64,000 nt of DNA from VGRF01 sp964460485 (lineage in GTDB: Bacteria > Myxococcota_A > UBA9160 > UBA6930), in contig CAYWRY010000002.1 in the NCBI GenBank assembly GCA_964460485.1, positions 1 to 64,000 of the forward strand. The letters are read 5' to 3'. The first letter of the stretch is position 1, and every line of letters starts with the position of its first letter. A program made the position numbers and the translations under genes. The notes under the pieces were generated by a model. That model ran no database searches and was not told the DNA's origin. It was given only the letters and a program-made list of their open reading frames with translations. Below are positions 24,836 to 33,608 of the stretch, piece by piece.

Positions 24836-27586
24836 GTGCGGACACTGCTCGTCATCGACGCGGCGAACGCGCTCTATCGGGCGTTCTTCGCCTTGCCGCC
24901 GCTGCGCAGTCCGAGCGGGGCGCCGACAGGCGCGGTGTTCGGGCTCGCGAACATGCTGCGCAAGCTGATTCGCGAGGAGAAGCCGGATGCGATCGCCGTC
25001 GCCATGGATCCGCGCGGCGGCAGCTTCCGGCGCGAGCTGTTCGCGGGCTACAAGGCCACGCGCGACGCGCAGCCCGAGGACCTCTCCGCGCAACTCCCGC
25101 TGGCGCGCGAGCTGATCGACGCCTGGCAGCTGCCCGTGCTCGAGGTGCCGGGCTTCGAGGCCGACGACGTGATCGCCACGCTGGCGAAGACGGCGCCGCC
25201 CGGCTGGAACGTGGTGATCGTCTCGTCGGACAAGGACCTGATGCAGCTGGTCGGCGGCCGCGTCGTGCTGCTCGACTCGATGAAGGACAAGCGCATCGGC
25301 CCCGCCGAGGTGCAGGAGCGCTTCGGCGTGCCGCCGGAGCAGCTGCTCGACGTGCGCGCGCTGGTGGGCGACCCGTCGGACAACATCCCCGGCGTGAAGG
25401 GCATCGGCGAGAAGGGCGCAGCCGCGCTGATCGCCGAGTACGGCACGCTCGAGAACCTGCTCGCGAAGGCGGGCGAGGTGAAGGCGAAGAAGGCGCGTGA
25501 GGCGCTGCTCGCGCAGGCGGACGCCGCGCGGCTCTCGAAGCAGCTCGCCACGCTGCGCGACGACGTGCCGCTGCCCGCCGGCATCGACGCGCTGGCGCCG
25601 CATGCGCCCGATCGCGCCGCGCTGCGCGAGATCTACAAGCGCCTCGGCTTCGGGCGGCTCGTCGAGGAGATCGATGCCGAGATCGCCGCGAGCGGCGCGC
25701 CGCCCAGCCCGTCCGCCTCTCGAGCCGCCGCTGACCCCGACAGGGGTCTGACCCCTCCTGGGCTCGACGCGACGTTTTCGTCCGAGAGCGTCCGGTGCGA
25801 GGTGGTTCGCGAGCTCGCGGCGCTGCGCGCGGCGGTGCAGGCGCTCGCCGACGCCGAGCGCGTGGGGGTCGTGCTGGTCGGCGACGACGAGCCGGGCGGC
25901 CTGCCGGGCGTGCCCGCGGGCGTCGCGCTGTGCGGCGGCGCGCACGCGTTCTATGTGCCCCTCGCGCACGACCTTTTGGGCGGCGCGCAGCTCGCCTGGC
26001 CGAGCGCCGCGCCGGAGCTGTTCAGCTTGTTCGAGGGCCCGGCTGCGCGGCCGTGGATCGCGGCGAACACGAAGCGCGTGCAGTCGCTGCTCGCCGAGGC
26101 GGGCTGCACGGCCGCGCTGCCGGAGCTCGACGTCGAGCTCGCGGCGTTCCTGATCGACCCGGCGGGCGCGACCGCTACCTCCGCGCTCGCGCTCCAGCTG
26201 CTCGGCCGCGAGCTGCGCGGGTTCGAGGAGCTGACGGGACGCGGCGCCAAGGCGCGACCCGCGAGCGCGCTCAGCGCCGAGGAGGCGGGCGCCTGGGCGG
26301 CGCAGGAGGCGAGCGCGCTGCTCGCGCTCGCGCCGCGACTCGAAGCACGCATCGCCGCCGACGAGCTCGCGCCGCTGCTGCGCGACGTCGAGCTGCCGCT
26401 CACGGCCGTGCTCTCGGCGATGGAGCGCGCCGGGATCCGCGTCGACGAGCAGAAGCTCGCGGCGCTCTCGCAGGAGTACGAGCGCGAGCTCGTGCGCATC
26501 GAGGGCAACCTCTACGCGCTCGCCGGCGAGCGCTTCCAGATCAACTCGCCGAAGCAGCTGGCGGCGGTGCTGTTCGAGAAGCTGAAGCTGCCGCCGGTGA
26601 AGAAGACGCAGACGGGCTTCTCGACGGACGAGAGCGTGCTGGAGCAGCTGTCCACGCAGCACGAGCTGCCCGCGCAAATCCTCGCCTGGCGGCGGCTCGC
26701 GAAGCTGAAGAGCACCTGGGTCGACGCGTTGCCGCCGCTCGTGAACGCGCGCACCGGGCGCATCCACCCCACCTTCAACCAGATCGGCGCGGCGACCGGG
26801 CGGCTCTCCTCGACGCACCCGAACGTGCAGAACATTCCGATCCGCAGCGAGGAGGGCGTGCGCATCCGCGAGGCGTTCGTGCCGGCGGAGGGGATGACCC
26901 TGCTGTCGGCGGACTACTCGCAGGTGGAGCTGCGCATCGTCGCCCACTACTCCGGCGACCAGAGCCTGATCGACGCGTTCGCCAAGGGGGAGGACGTCCA
27001 CCGGCGCACGGCGGCGGAGGTGAACGGCATCGAGCCGGACGCGGTGACGGCTGACCAGCGCGCGCACGCGAAGGCGATCAACTTCGGGATCATCTACGGC
27101 TCCTCGGCGTTCGGCATCGCCAACCAGCTCGGCATCGCGCAGGCCGAGGCGCAGGCGACCATCGACCGCTACTTCGCGCGGTACCGCGGCGTGCGGCGCT
27201 TTCTCGACGAGACCATCGCCGCCGCGCAGGAGACAGGCTTCGTGCGCACGCTGCTCGGGCGCCGCCGTTACCTGCCCGACCTGCGCTCGCGCAACCGCGC
27301 GCTGCGGCAGGCCGCCGAGCGCATGGCGGTGAACACGGTCATCCAGGGCACGGCGGCGGATCTCATCAAGAAGGCGATGGTCGAAGTGCAGCAGGCGCTC
27401 CGCGACGCCGGCCTGCGCGCGCGCATGCTGCTCCAGGTGCACGACGAGCTCGTGTTCGAGGCTCCGCCCGGGGAGCTCGCGGAGCTGACGAAGCTGGTGA
27501 GGTCGCGCATGGAGGGCGCCTACGCGCTCTCGGTCCCCCTGGTCGCGGACGTGGGCTCCGGCCGGAACTGGCGGGAGGCGCATTGA
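24836..27586 (+). CDS. polA: DNA polymerase I with degenerate proofreading domain
   Basis: 916 aa from GTG at 24836; an in-frame ATG at 24797 would add 13 residues. It fills gaps and removes RNA primers. The 5'-nuclease domain (1-290) is intact: VIDAANALYRAFFALP, GFEADDVIATLAK, SSDKDLMQLV and GDPSDNIPGVKGIGEKGA. The middle domain (about 320-540) has lost the DEDD exonuclease residues: the DxE site reads VVLVGDD, KYD reads KRV, and EDAD reads QEAS. The polymerase domain is complete: motif A DYSQVELRI, motif B HAKAINFGIIYG and motif C QVHDELVFE. The linker near residue 300 carries a repeat insertion. Confidence 0.95.
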   Translation: MRTLLVIDAANALYRAFFALPPLRSPSGAPTGAVFGLANMLRKLIREEKPDAIAVAMDPRGGSFRRELFAGYKATRDAQPEDLSAQLPLARELIDAWQLPVLEVPGFEADDVIATLAKTAPPGWNVVIVSSDKDLMQLVGGRVVLLDSMKDKRIGPAEVQERFGVPPEQLLDVRALVGDPSDNIPGVKGIGEKGAAALIAEYGTLENLLAKAGEVKAKKAREALLAQADAARLSKQLATLRDDVPLPAGIDALAPHAPDRAALREIYKRLGFGRLVEEIDAEIAASGAPPSPSASRAAADPDRGLTPPGLDATFSSESVRCEVVRELAALRAAVQALADAERVGVVLVGDDEPGGLPGVPAGVALCGGAHAFYVPLAHDLLGGAQLAWPSAAPELFSLFEGPAARPWIAANTKRVQSLLAEAGCTAALPELDVELAAFLIDPAGATATSALALQLLGRELRGFEELTGRGAKARPASALSAEEAGAWAAQEASALLALAPRLEARIAADELAPLLRDVELPLTAVLSAMERAGIRVDEQKLAALSQEYERELVRIEGNLYALAGERFQINSPKQLAAVLFEKLKLPPVKKTQTGFSTDESVLEQLSTQHELPAQILAWRRLAKLKSTWVDALPPLVNARTGRIHPTFNQIGAATGRLSSTHPNVQNIPIRSEEGVRIREAFVPAEGMTLLSADYSQVELRIVAHYSGDQSLIDAFAKGEDVHRRTAAEVNGIEPDAVTADQRAHAKAINFGIIYGSSAFGIANQLGIAQAEAQATIDRYFARYRGVRRFLDETIAAAQETGFVRTLLGRRRYLPDLRSRNRALRQAAERMAVNTVIQGTAADLIKKAMVEVQQALRDAGLRARMLLQVHDELVFEAPPGELAELTKLVRSRMEGAYALSVPLVADVGSGRNWREAH
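25732..25756. repeat. palindromic GGGGTCTGACCCC-type repeat inside the polA linker
   Basis: TGACCCCGACAGGGGTCTGA followed by CCCCT contains AGGGGT-CTG-ACCCCT (25742-25756), plus a second GACCCC/GGGGTC pairing. It is translated in frame as PDRGLTPPG in the linker between the 5'-nuclease and the exonuclease-like domain. Its composition differs from the flanking coding sequence. It looks like a short interspersed palindrome that landed where the protein tolerates it. Confidence 0.6.
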
Positions 27587-27725
27587 TGCAGCAGCGGGGC
27601 GGCAGCGCGCGTGCAGCGGCGGTTCGTCGCGGATCGCCGCCGACGGCCCGCGCGGCTCCAGGGGGCTCCCGCGAATACGCGGCGGGCCGCCGGCGTCGGA
27701 GCCCCGGGACACCGGAGAGCGAGGC

Positions 27726-28400
27726 GTGGCGGCTCCAACTCGCAAGGGGCGCGCGGTGACCGTTGCCGCCGGCCCCACCGACGACGAGGTGATCGACGCG
27801 ATTCGCGCCGGCGACCGCAACGCCTTCCGCGTGCTGGTCGAGCGATACCAGGCGCGGGCGTTCCGGCTGGCGCTCCGGATCCTGCGCGACGAGGACGTCG
27901 CGCGCGACGCCGTCCAGGACGCGTTCGTGAAGGCCTTCAACAACCTCGGCAAGTTCGAGAGGCGCTCGGCGTTCTTCACCTGGCTCTATCGCCTGGTGAA
28001 GAACCAGTGCCTCGACGTGATGCGCCGCGATCGCTCGGACCGCGTGGTCGAGTGGGAGGAGGGCTCGCTCGTCGAGGCGGACGCTTCCGCGGCCGCCACG
28101 CCGGAGGTGGACGGCGTCTCTTTCGCCCCCGCCACCGAGGTTCTGCGCAAACAGCTCCGAGAGAAGATCGACGCCGCAATCGCGAAGCTGCCGGAGAGTG
28201 CGCGAGAGACGCTGATCCTGCGCGAGGTGGAGGGCCTCTCCTACCAGGAGATCGCCGAGGCGCAGGGCATCCCGAAAGGCACGGTGATGAGCAGGCTCTT
28301 CTACGCCCGCAAGCAAATGCAGAAGCTGCTGATTGAATCAGGAGCCGTGGACGCTGCGTCAGTGGGTGCAGACATGGAGCCGTCCGGAGAGAGCGCATGA
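27726..28400 (+). CDS. RpoE-type ECF sigma factor
   Basis: 224 aa from GTG at 27726. Sigma region 2 (about 25-95) shows LVERYQARAFRLALRILRDE, DAVQDAFVKAFNNLGKFE and FFTWLYRLVKNQCLDVMRR. Region 4 (about 150-205) shows LPESARETLILREVEGLSYQEIA and GIPKGTVMSRLFYARKQM. The fit is to the RpoE-like (ECF02-type) group. The last 20 residues go beyond region 4. It overlaps the anti-sigma gene by 4 nt, the normal pairing. Confidence 0.93.
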   Translation: MAAPTRKGRAVTVAAGPTDDEVIDAIRAGDRNAFRVLVERYQARAFRLALRILRDEDVARDAVQDAFVKAFNNLGKFERRSAFFTWLYRLVKNQCLDVMRRDRSDRVVEWEEGSLVEADASAAATPEVDGVSFAPATEVLRKQLREKIDAAIAKLPESARETLILREVEGLSYQEIAEAQGIPKGTVMSRLFYARKQMQKLLIESGAVDAASVGADMEPSGESA

Positions 28401-28903
28401 GGAGCGAGCGACTCGTCAGAGACCTCCACGCCTACCACGACGGCGAGCTGCGCGGGCTGCGCCGCTGGTGGCTGGAGCGCAGGCTCGCCGCGGATCCCGC
28501 GGCCCAGGCGGAGCTCGCCCGCGTCCGGGAGCTCGGCGCGGCGCTGCGCGCCCAGGCGGAGCAGACCCCCGCGCCCGATCTGTGGGGCGCGATCGTCGTC
28601 CAGCTCCCGCCGGCGCCCCCCGCCGCCGAGGTCGGCCGCGAGCGCGCGGGCTTCGGCCTCACGCTGCCGAAGTGGGCGGGCGCGGTGGTCGCCGCCGGCG
28701 CCGTGGCCGCCGTCTTCCTGCTGATGCCCGGCGGCCAGCCCACGCCTGGCCCGGCTCCCGCGATTCGCGAGTCCGCGGTCCAGCTGCTCGACAGCGGGCG
28801 CCGGCCTGCGGTGATCCTGCAGGACGACACGGAGGCGACGATCATCCTGCTGCTTCCCATGCAGAAGATCGGCGCGGGGAGGACTCCCGATGTCGTGGGC
28901 TGA
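28397..28903 (+). CDS. membrane-bound anti-sigma factor
   Basis: 168 aa, ATG at 28397 overlapping the sigma stop. The N-terminal LHAYHDGELRG segment matches the start of anti-sigma zinc-finger domains, but no HxxxCxxC follows, so it would be a zinc-less type. One membrane helix lies at about 92-112 (WAGAVVAAGAVAAVFLLMP). About 55 residues follow, presumably in the periplasm. It should hold the upstream sigma factor at the inner membrane until a signal releases it. Confidence 0.78.
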   Translation: MRSERLVRDLHAYHDGELRGLRRWWLERRLAADPAAQAELARVRELGAALRAQAEQTPAPDLWGAIVVQLPPAPPAAEVGRERAGFGLTLPKWAGAVVAAGAVAAVFLLMPGGQPTPGPAPAIRESAVQLLDSGRRPAVILQDDTEATIILLLPMQKIGAGRTPDVVG

Positions 28904-29381
28904 GCGAAGGCGCGCGGTGCAGGCGGCGCTGTGCGCGTTGGGGCTCGCGCTGGGCGCTGCGGGCGCCGCGTTCGCGCAGGAGTTCTCGCAGCCGCTCGCC
29001 GCGGAGGCTTCGCCGCACAAGGCGCCGGCGCGCTTCGAGGTGACGGTGCTGCGGGCAGAGCTGGCGAGAGGCGCGATCGACCCGCGGGCCGCGCGCCTGC
29101 ACGAGCTGTTTGCGAAGCGCGGCCTTTCTTATGGGACCCTGCGCGTGGTCGCCCAGCAGCGCGAGGCGCTGATGCTGGGCGAGATCGGCGCGGTGACGAC
29201 GCCTACCGGCCGCGAGTACCGCTTCCGCCCGCTCGATCGCGGCGACGCGGGCGGCTTCCTGGTCGCCGTGGACTGGGGCAGCACGCGCGGCGACTTCCGC
29301 ATGAAGCCCGGCGTCCCGCTGATCCTCGGCGGCCAGCCGAAGGACGGCGGCTTCATCTGGGTGGCGCTCGAGCTGCGCTGA
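28890..29381 (+). CDS. secreted hypothetical protein in the ECF operon
   Basis: 163 aa from ATG at 28890, overlapping the anti-sigma gene by 14 nt. The N-terminus is a clear signal peptide (ALCALGLALGAAGAAFAQ) with cleavage likely after AFA. The mature part of about 130 residues has no family I recognise. Its C-terminal half is beta-rich (GREYRFRPLDRGDAGGFLVAV, then GGFIWVALELR). Its place in the operon suggests an envelope sensor or effector for the sigma/anti-sigma pair. Confidence 0.75.
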   Translation: MSWAERRRAVQAALCALGLALGAAGAAFAQEFSQPLAAEASPHKAPARFEVTVLRAELARGAIDPRAARLHELFAKRGLSYGTLRVVAQQREALMLGEIGAVTTPTGREYRFRPLDRGDAGGFLVAVDWGSTRGDFRMKPGVPLILGGQPKDGGFIWVALELR

Positions 29382-29449
29382 GCGCGAGGCCGCCCAGAAC
29401 GCGCGCTCGCCCGGCTGCGCCGCGGCTTGCCCGGCGCGCTCCCGGGCGC

Positions 29450-30097
29450 TCACGGCTGTAGGCGCCGCGCCGTCCAGCTCTCGCCCGCGCCGCGCGTCCA
29501 GAGCGCGCGATCGTGCAGTCGGCCCGGGCGGCTGTGCCACAACTCGACGCACTCCGCGCGCAGGCGGTAGCCGCCCCAGTGCGGTGGACGCGGCACCGCG
29601 GCGTCGGCGTCGCCGGCGCGCACGCCGAAGCGCGCGGCGTGGCGCGCGTACTCCGCCTCGATCGCCGCGCGCGACGCGACCGCCTCGCTCTGCGCGCTCG
29701 CCCACGCGCTCACGCGCGAGTCGAGCGGGCGCGTCGCGAAGTAGGCGTCGGCCTCGGCGTCGCTCGTCTCGCCGACGGGGCCGCTGAAGCGCGCTTGGCG
29801 CTGCTGGTGGCCGAACAGGAAGACGGCGGAGGCGTACGGGTGGGCGGCGAGCGCGCGCCCCTTCGGACTGCGCTTGTTGGTGTAGAACACGAGGCTGCCG
29901 GTCTCCGGCTCGAGCGCTTTGCACAGCACGAAGCGCACCTCGGGGCGACCCGCTGCGTCGACGGTGGCGAGGGCGATCGCGTGCGGATCGGGCTGGAGCC
30001 GCGCCGCAAACGCCTCGTCGAGCCAGCGCATCGCGATCGGAAACGGATCCGCGGGCAGCGGATCGTCGGAGAGCCACGCATCGGGCCAGTCGCGCAT
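29450..30097 (-). CDS. pdxH: pyridoxamine/pyridoxine 5'-phosphate oxidase
   Basis: 215 aa, ATG at 30097. It oxidises PNP or PMP to pyridoxal 5'-phosphate with FMN and oxygen. Conserved parts are RFVLCKALEPE, VFYTNKRSPKGRAL, AVFLFGHQQRQARFSGPV (FMN/substrate), PPHWGGYRL and the C-terminal RRLQP. Length is typical. PLP made here would serve the class-III aminotransferase and CysK of this window. Convergent with the ECF operon. Confidence 0.94.
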   Translation of the reverse strand: MRDWPDAWLSDDPLPADPFPIAMRWLDEAFAARLQPDPHAIALATVDAAGRPEVRFVLCKALEPETGSLVFYTNKRSPKGRALAAHPYASAVFLFGHQQRQARFSGPVGETSDAEADAYFATRPLDSRVSAWASAQSEAVASRAAIEAEYARHAARFGVRAGDADAAVPRPPHWGGYRLRAECVELWHSRPGRLHDRALWTRGAGESWTARRLQP

Positions 30098-30220
30098 GCG
30101 CGCCAACGTACCGCGGCGCGGGCCGGCCAATCGCGGGGCGTTTGCGCGCGGCGCTGTGCCATCGTCAGGGCACGCTGCAACGCTGCGCGCCTGCCGCTTC
30201 GCACGAGGGAGACAACGCCG

Positions 30221-31441
30221 ATGCGCTTCGGGATCTTCTACGAGCACCAGCTGCCGCGGCCCTGGACCGACGGCCTCGAGCACAGGCTCTTCCAGGACGC
30301 GCTCGCGCAGGTGGAGCTCGCCGACCAGCTGGGCTTCGACACCGCGTGGGAGGTCGAGCATCACTTCCTCGAGGAGTACTCCCACTCGTCGGCGCCCGAG
30401 GTGTTCCTAGCGGCGTGCTCCCAGCGCACCAAGAACATCCGCCTCGGCCACGGCATCGTGCTCATGCCCCCGGGCTACAGCCACCCTGCGAAGATTGCCT
30501 CGCGCATCGCGACGCTCGATCTCGTCTCGAACGGCCGCGTCGAGTTCGGCACCGGCGAGTCGGCCTCGCGGCTCGAGCTGGAGGGCTTCGGCGTGCCGCC
30601 CGGCGAAAAAAAGGCGATGTGGCGCGAGGCGACCGAGCAGGTCTGCAACATGCTCGCGATGGATCCCTATCCCGGTCATCAGGGGAAGTACTTCGCGATG
30701 CCCCCGCGCAACGTGGTGCCGAAACCGCTGCAGCGCCCGCATCCGCCCCTGTGGGTCGCGTGCTCGAACCGCGGCACGATCCTCGAGGCCGCGCGGCTCG
30801 GCATCGGCGCGCTCACGTTCGCCTTCATCGACGAGAGCGAGGCCCGCCAGTGGGTGAAGGACTACTACGACACTTTCAAGCGCGAGTGCGTGCCGATCGG
30901 GCACACCGTGAACCCGAACGTCGCGATGGTGTCGGGCTTCTCGGTGCACCCCGATCGTGCCGAGGCGGAACGGCGCGGGCTCGAAGGCTTCAAGTTCTTC
31001 GGCTTCGCGCTCGGCCATCACTATGTGTTCGGCGAGCAGCGCGTCGGGCGCACCGACATCTGGCGCAACTTCCAGCACTTCCGCGACCAGTTCCCCGGGC
31101 CCGAGGGGCGCTCGATCGGAACGCCCGACGAGGTGCGCGCCCGGCTGCTGCAGATGGAGGACGCCGGCGTCGACCAAGTCGTGTTCATCCAGCAGGCGGG
31201 CCGCAACCGCCACGAGCACATCTGCGAGAGCCTCGAGCTGTTCGCGAAGGACGTGATGCCGGAGTTCGCCGCGCGCCGCGCCGAGCGCGAGCGGCGCAAA
31301 GCCGACGAGCTTGCGCCCTACGTCGCGGCGGCCATGCAGCGCAAGCGCTGGATGAAGCCGCTCTCCGATGGAGAGATCCCCGTCGTGAAGGCCTACGGCC
31401 GGCCAGACGCCCAGACGCCGCCCGACCTCGAGAGCCGTTAG
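30221..31441 (+). CDS. LLM-class flavin-dependent monooxygenase
   Basis: 406 aa, ATG at 30221 with GAGGGAGA upstream. It is a bacterial luciferase-like TIM-barrel flavoenzyme: MRFGIFYEHQLPRP, DTAWEVEHHFLEEYSHSSAPE, RTKNIRLGHGIVLMPPGYSHP, NGRVEFGTGESA and PHPPLWVACSN. The last 60 residues are highly charged and longer than usual. The substrate is unknown. It is only about 20% alike by eye to the LLM protein at 17070-18053, so the two are not recent duplicates. Confidence 0.88.
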   Translation: MRFGIFYEHQLPRPWTDGLEHRLFQDALAQVELADQLGFDTAWEVEHHFLEEYSHSSAPEVFLAACSQRTKNIRLGHGIVLMPPGYSHPAKIASRIATLDLVSNGRVEFGTGESASRLELEGFGVPPGEKKAMWREATEQVCNMLAMDPYPGHQGKYFAMPPRNVVPKPLQRPHPPLWVACSNRGTILEAARLGIGALTFAFIDESEARQWVKDYYDTFKRECVPIGHTVNPNVAMVSGFSVHPDRAEAERRGLEGFKFFGFALGHHYVFGEQRVGRTDIWRNFQHFRDQFPGPEGRSIGTPDEVRARLLQMEDAGVDQVVFIQQAGRNRHEHICESLELFAKDVMPEFAARRAERERRKADELAPYVAAAMQRKRWMKPLSDGEIPVVKAYGRPDAQTPPDLESR

Positions 31442-31585
31442 GGCGTCGACGCAAGACCTGCGCGCGATGCGCCGGTTGCAGGCCTTCGCGCGCTCTTTCG
31501 CGCGACGCCCGGAGCGCGGGAGCGTGACGCATTTCCTTGCCCGCTCCGGGATCGCTTGATAGTCCTCGCGCCGAAGGGGGATTCC

Positions 31586-32404
31586 ATGCTCATCACCAAG
31601 CACCCGTTTGCCGTCTTCGCGCTGCTCGCGGCGCTCGCGATCCCGAGCGCGGGAGCGGCCGAGAGCCGGTTCTCCGGCATCGCGCAGATCGACTTCACGA
31701 ACGCCTACATCTTCCGCGGAATCATGAACGAGAAGAGCGGCGCCATCGTGCAGCCCTGGGGCGAGGTCTACGCGAACCTCTACTCCTCGGACGACGGCTT
31801 CCTGCGCGACGTCACCGCCGGCTTCGGCGTCTGGCTGAGCATCCACAGCGAGGAGACCCTCGCCGTCGACGACCCGACCTCGCTCTACGAGGCGGACTAC
31901 TACCCGCTGGTCTCGGTCGACGTCGCGGGCGGCGTGAATCTGCTCACAACGTACTACTTCTACGATAGTCCGAACGGCGCGTGGGGTCCGGCCGTGCAGG
32001 AGCTGAACTTCAAGCTGTCGCTCGGCGAGGGTCCCTTCGAGCGCATCGCGCCCTGGATGAACCTCGCGATCGAAACGTACAGCTCGTCGAGCGGCACGAC
32101 TTCGGGCACCGGCGTGCAGTTCGGCATCGCGCCGACGTTCTTCGAGAGCGACGCGTTCTCGGTGAGCGGCTCGGCGGAGGTCGGCCTCACCATCGACGAC
32201 TACTACGACGGGCTCAGCGGCGACGGGAACGAGAACACCTTCGGTTACGCGAATCTCGGTGTGGGCCTGGGTGTGCCGATCAACGACTTCCTCTCCGCGG
32301 GCCTGAGCTTCAAGTACTTCCTCTTCGGCGACGACCTCGAGGCCGTGAACGGCGGTCACGGCGGACACGGCGTGGTGGTCGGCAGCGTCACGGCGGAGTT
32401 CTGA
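31586..32404 (+). CDS. outer-membrane beta-barrel protein (TorF-like porin family)
   Basis: 272 aa; ATG at 31586 (MLITKHPF) starts a clear signal peptide ending GAAES. The mature protein consists of alternating aromatic/polar strands (FTNAYIFRGIMNEKS, GEVYANLYSSDDGFLRDV) and ends in Phe (VTAEF), the mark of Gram-negative outer-membrane barrels. The FRGI motif after the first strand resembles TorF/TIGR02001-type putative porins. Transport substrate unknown. It stands alone between an LLM gene and the polyamine island. Confidence 0.75.
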   Translation: MLITKHPFAVFALLAALAIPSAGAAESRFSGIAQIDFTNAYIFRGIMNEKSGAIVQPWGEVYANLYSSDDGFLRDVTAGFGVWLSIHSEETLAVDDPTSLYEADYYPLVSVDVAGGVNLLTTYYFYDSPNGAWGPAVQELNFKLSLGEGPFERIAPWMNLAIETYSSSSGTTSGTGVQFGIAPTFFESDAFSVSGSAEVGLTIDDYYDGLSGDGNENTFGYANLGVGLGVPINDFLSAGLSFKYFLFGDDLEAVNGGHGGHGVVVGSVTAEF

Positions 32405-32504
32405 TCGCGCGGGCCTTCGGGCGAACGCGCTCGAAGGCCCGCGGCGTCCGCGGTCACGGGCGCGCGGCGCGAGCGAGGCTGCGCCCGCGCCACGCGGCCG
32501 GCTC

Positions 32505-33608
32505 TCACGCCTCCGGCGTGAGCAGCCGCGCCGAGTCCGCGGCCCAGTGCGCCCAGAGCCGCGCGCCGGCGCGCGCCTCGGCGACGCGTCGATCCGTCTC
32601 GATGTGTGCGACCAGCTCGTCGCCGGCTGCGGTCTTCACGGCGCAGCGCTGCACCGCGCCCTGGAACACGAGGTCGGTGCAGGTCACCGGCATGGTGCAG
32701 TCCTCCGTGCTCGGCTCGGCCGCGCACACCTCGAGCCGCTCCGGCCGCACCATCAGCAGCGCCGCCGCGCCCGCCGCGAAGGTGCGGCCGCGCGTCGCGA
32801 TCTCTGCGCGCCGGCCGCCGGGCAGCAGCACGACCGCGCTCGCGCCGTTCGCGCGCTCGACGGTCACCGGCAGCAAGTTCGCGTGCCCGATGAAGCGCGC
32901 GACGAAGGCCGTCTGCGGCTCGTCGTAGATGCCCTCCGGCGTGCCGACCTGCTCGAGCTCGCCGGCGCGCATCACGGCGATGCGGTCCGCCATGGTGATC
33001 GCCTCTTCCTGGTCGTGGGTCACGAAGATGAAGGTGATGCCCACGTCGCGCTGGATGCGCTTCAGCTCGATCTGCATCTGGCGGCGCAGCTCGAGGTCGA
33101 GGGCGGAGAGCGGCTCGTCGAGCAGCAGCGCCTTGGGGTCGTTCACGAGCGCGCGCGCCAGCGCGACGCGTTGGCGCTGCCCGCCCGAGAGCTGGCTCGG
33201 CATGCGCTGCGCGAGGTCGCCGAGGCGCACGACCTCGATCATGCGCTTCACGCGCCGCTCGACGTCGGCCTTGTCATCGCCGCGGATGCGCGGGCCGAAG
33301 GCGACGTTGTCGAACACGCTGAGGTGCGGGAACAGCGCGTAGTTCTGGAACACGGTGTTGACGGGACGCCGGTAGGGCGGGACGCCCGCCATCTCCTGGC
33401 CGTCCAGCCGGATCGTGCCGCTGGTCGGCTCCTCGAAGCCGGCGATCATGCGCAGCATCGTCGTCTTGCCGCAGCCCGACGGGCCGAGCATCGCGAAGAA
33501 CTCGCCCGCGCCGATCGCGAAGCTCATGTCGTGGGTGGCGACGAAGTCGCCGAAGCGCTTCGTGACGTGCTCGACGGAGATCAGGGGTCGCGGGCTCGCC
33601 TCGCTCAC
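32505..33608 (-). CDS. potA: spermidine/putrescine ABC transporter ATPase
   Basis: 367 aa from GTG at 33608, sharing one base with the upstream TAG. It is the ATPase of a PotABCD-type importer. Walker A GPSGCGKTTML, Q-loop VFQNYALFPHL, signature QLSGGQRQRVALARAL, Walker B ALLLDEPLSALD and switch VTHDQEEA are all intact. The C-terminal TOBE domain (about 280-367) is present. It lies on the opposite strand and 6 kb away from its permeases, following the GNAT-like gene. Confidence 0.93.
   Translation of the reverse strand: MSEASPRPLISVEHVTKRFGDFVATHDMSFAIGAGEFFAMLGPSGCGKTTMLRMIAGFEEPTSGTIRLDGQEMAGVPPYRRPVNTVFQNYALFPHLSVFDNVAFGPRIRGDDKADVERRVKRMIEVVRLGDLAQRMPSQLSGGQRQRVALARALVNDPKALLLDEPLSALDLELRRQMQIELKRIQRDVGITFIFVTHDQEEAITMADRIAVMRAGELEQVGTPEGIYDEPQTAFVARFIGHANLLPVTVERANGASAVVLLPGGRRAEIATRGRTFAAGAAALLMVRPERLEVCAAEPSTEDCTMPVTCTDLVFQGAVQRCAVKTAAGDELVAHIETDRRVAEARAGARLWAHWAADSARLLTPEA

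Noticed and set aside
23705..27979. Open frame of over 1,400 codons on the minus strand opposite polA
   Set aside because: It is antisense to a complete, motif-rich polA. Its translation is Arg/His/Leu/Glu-rich without any domain. High GC makes stop codons rare in this frame.
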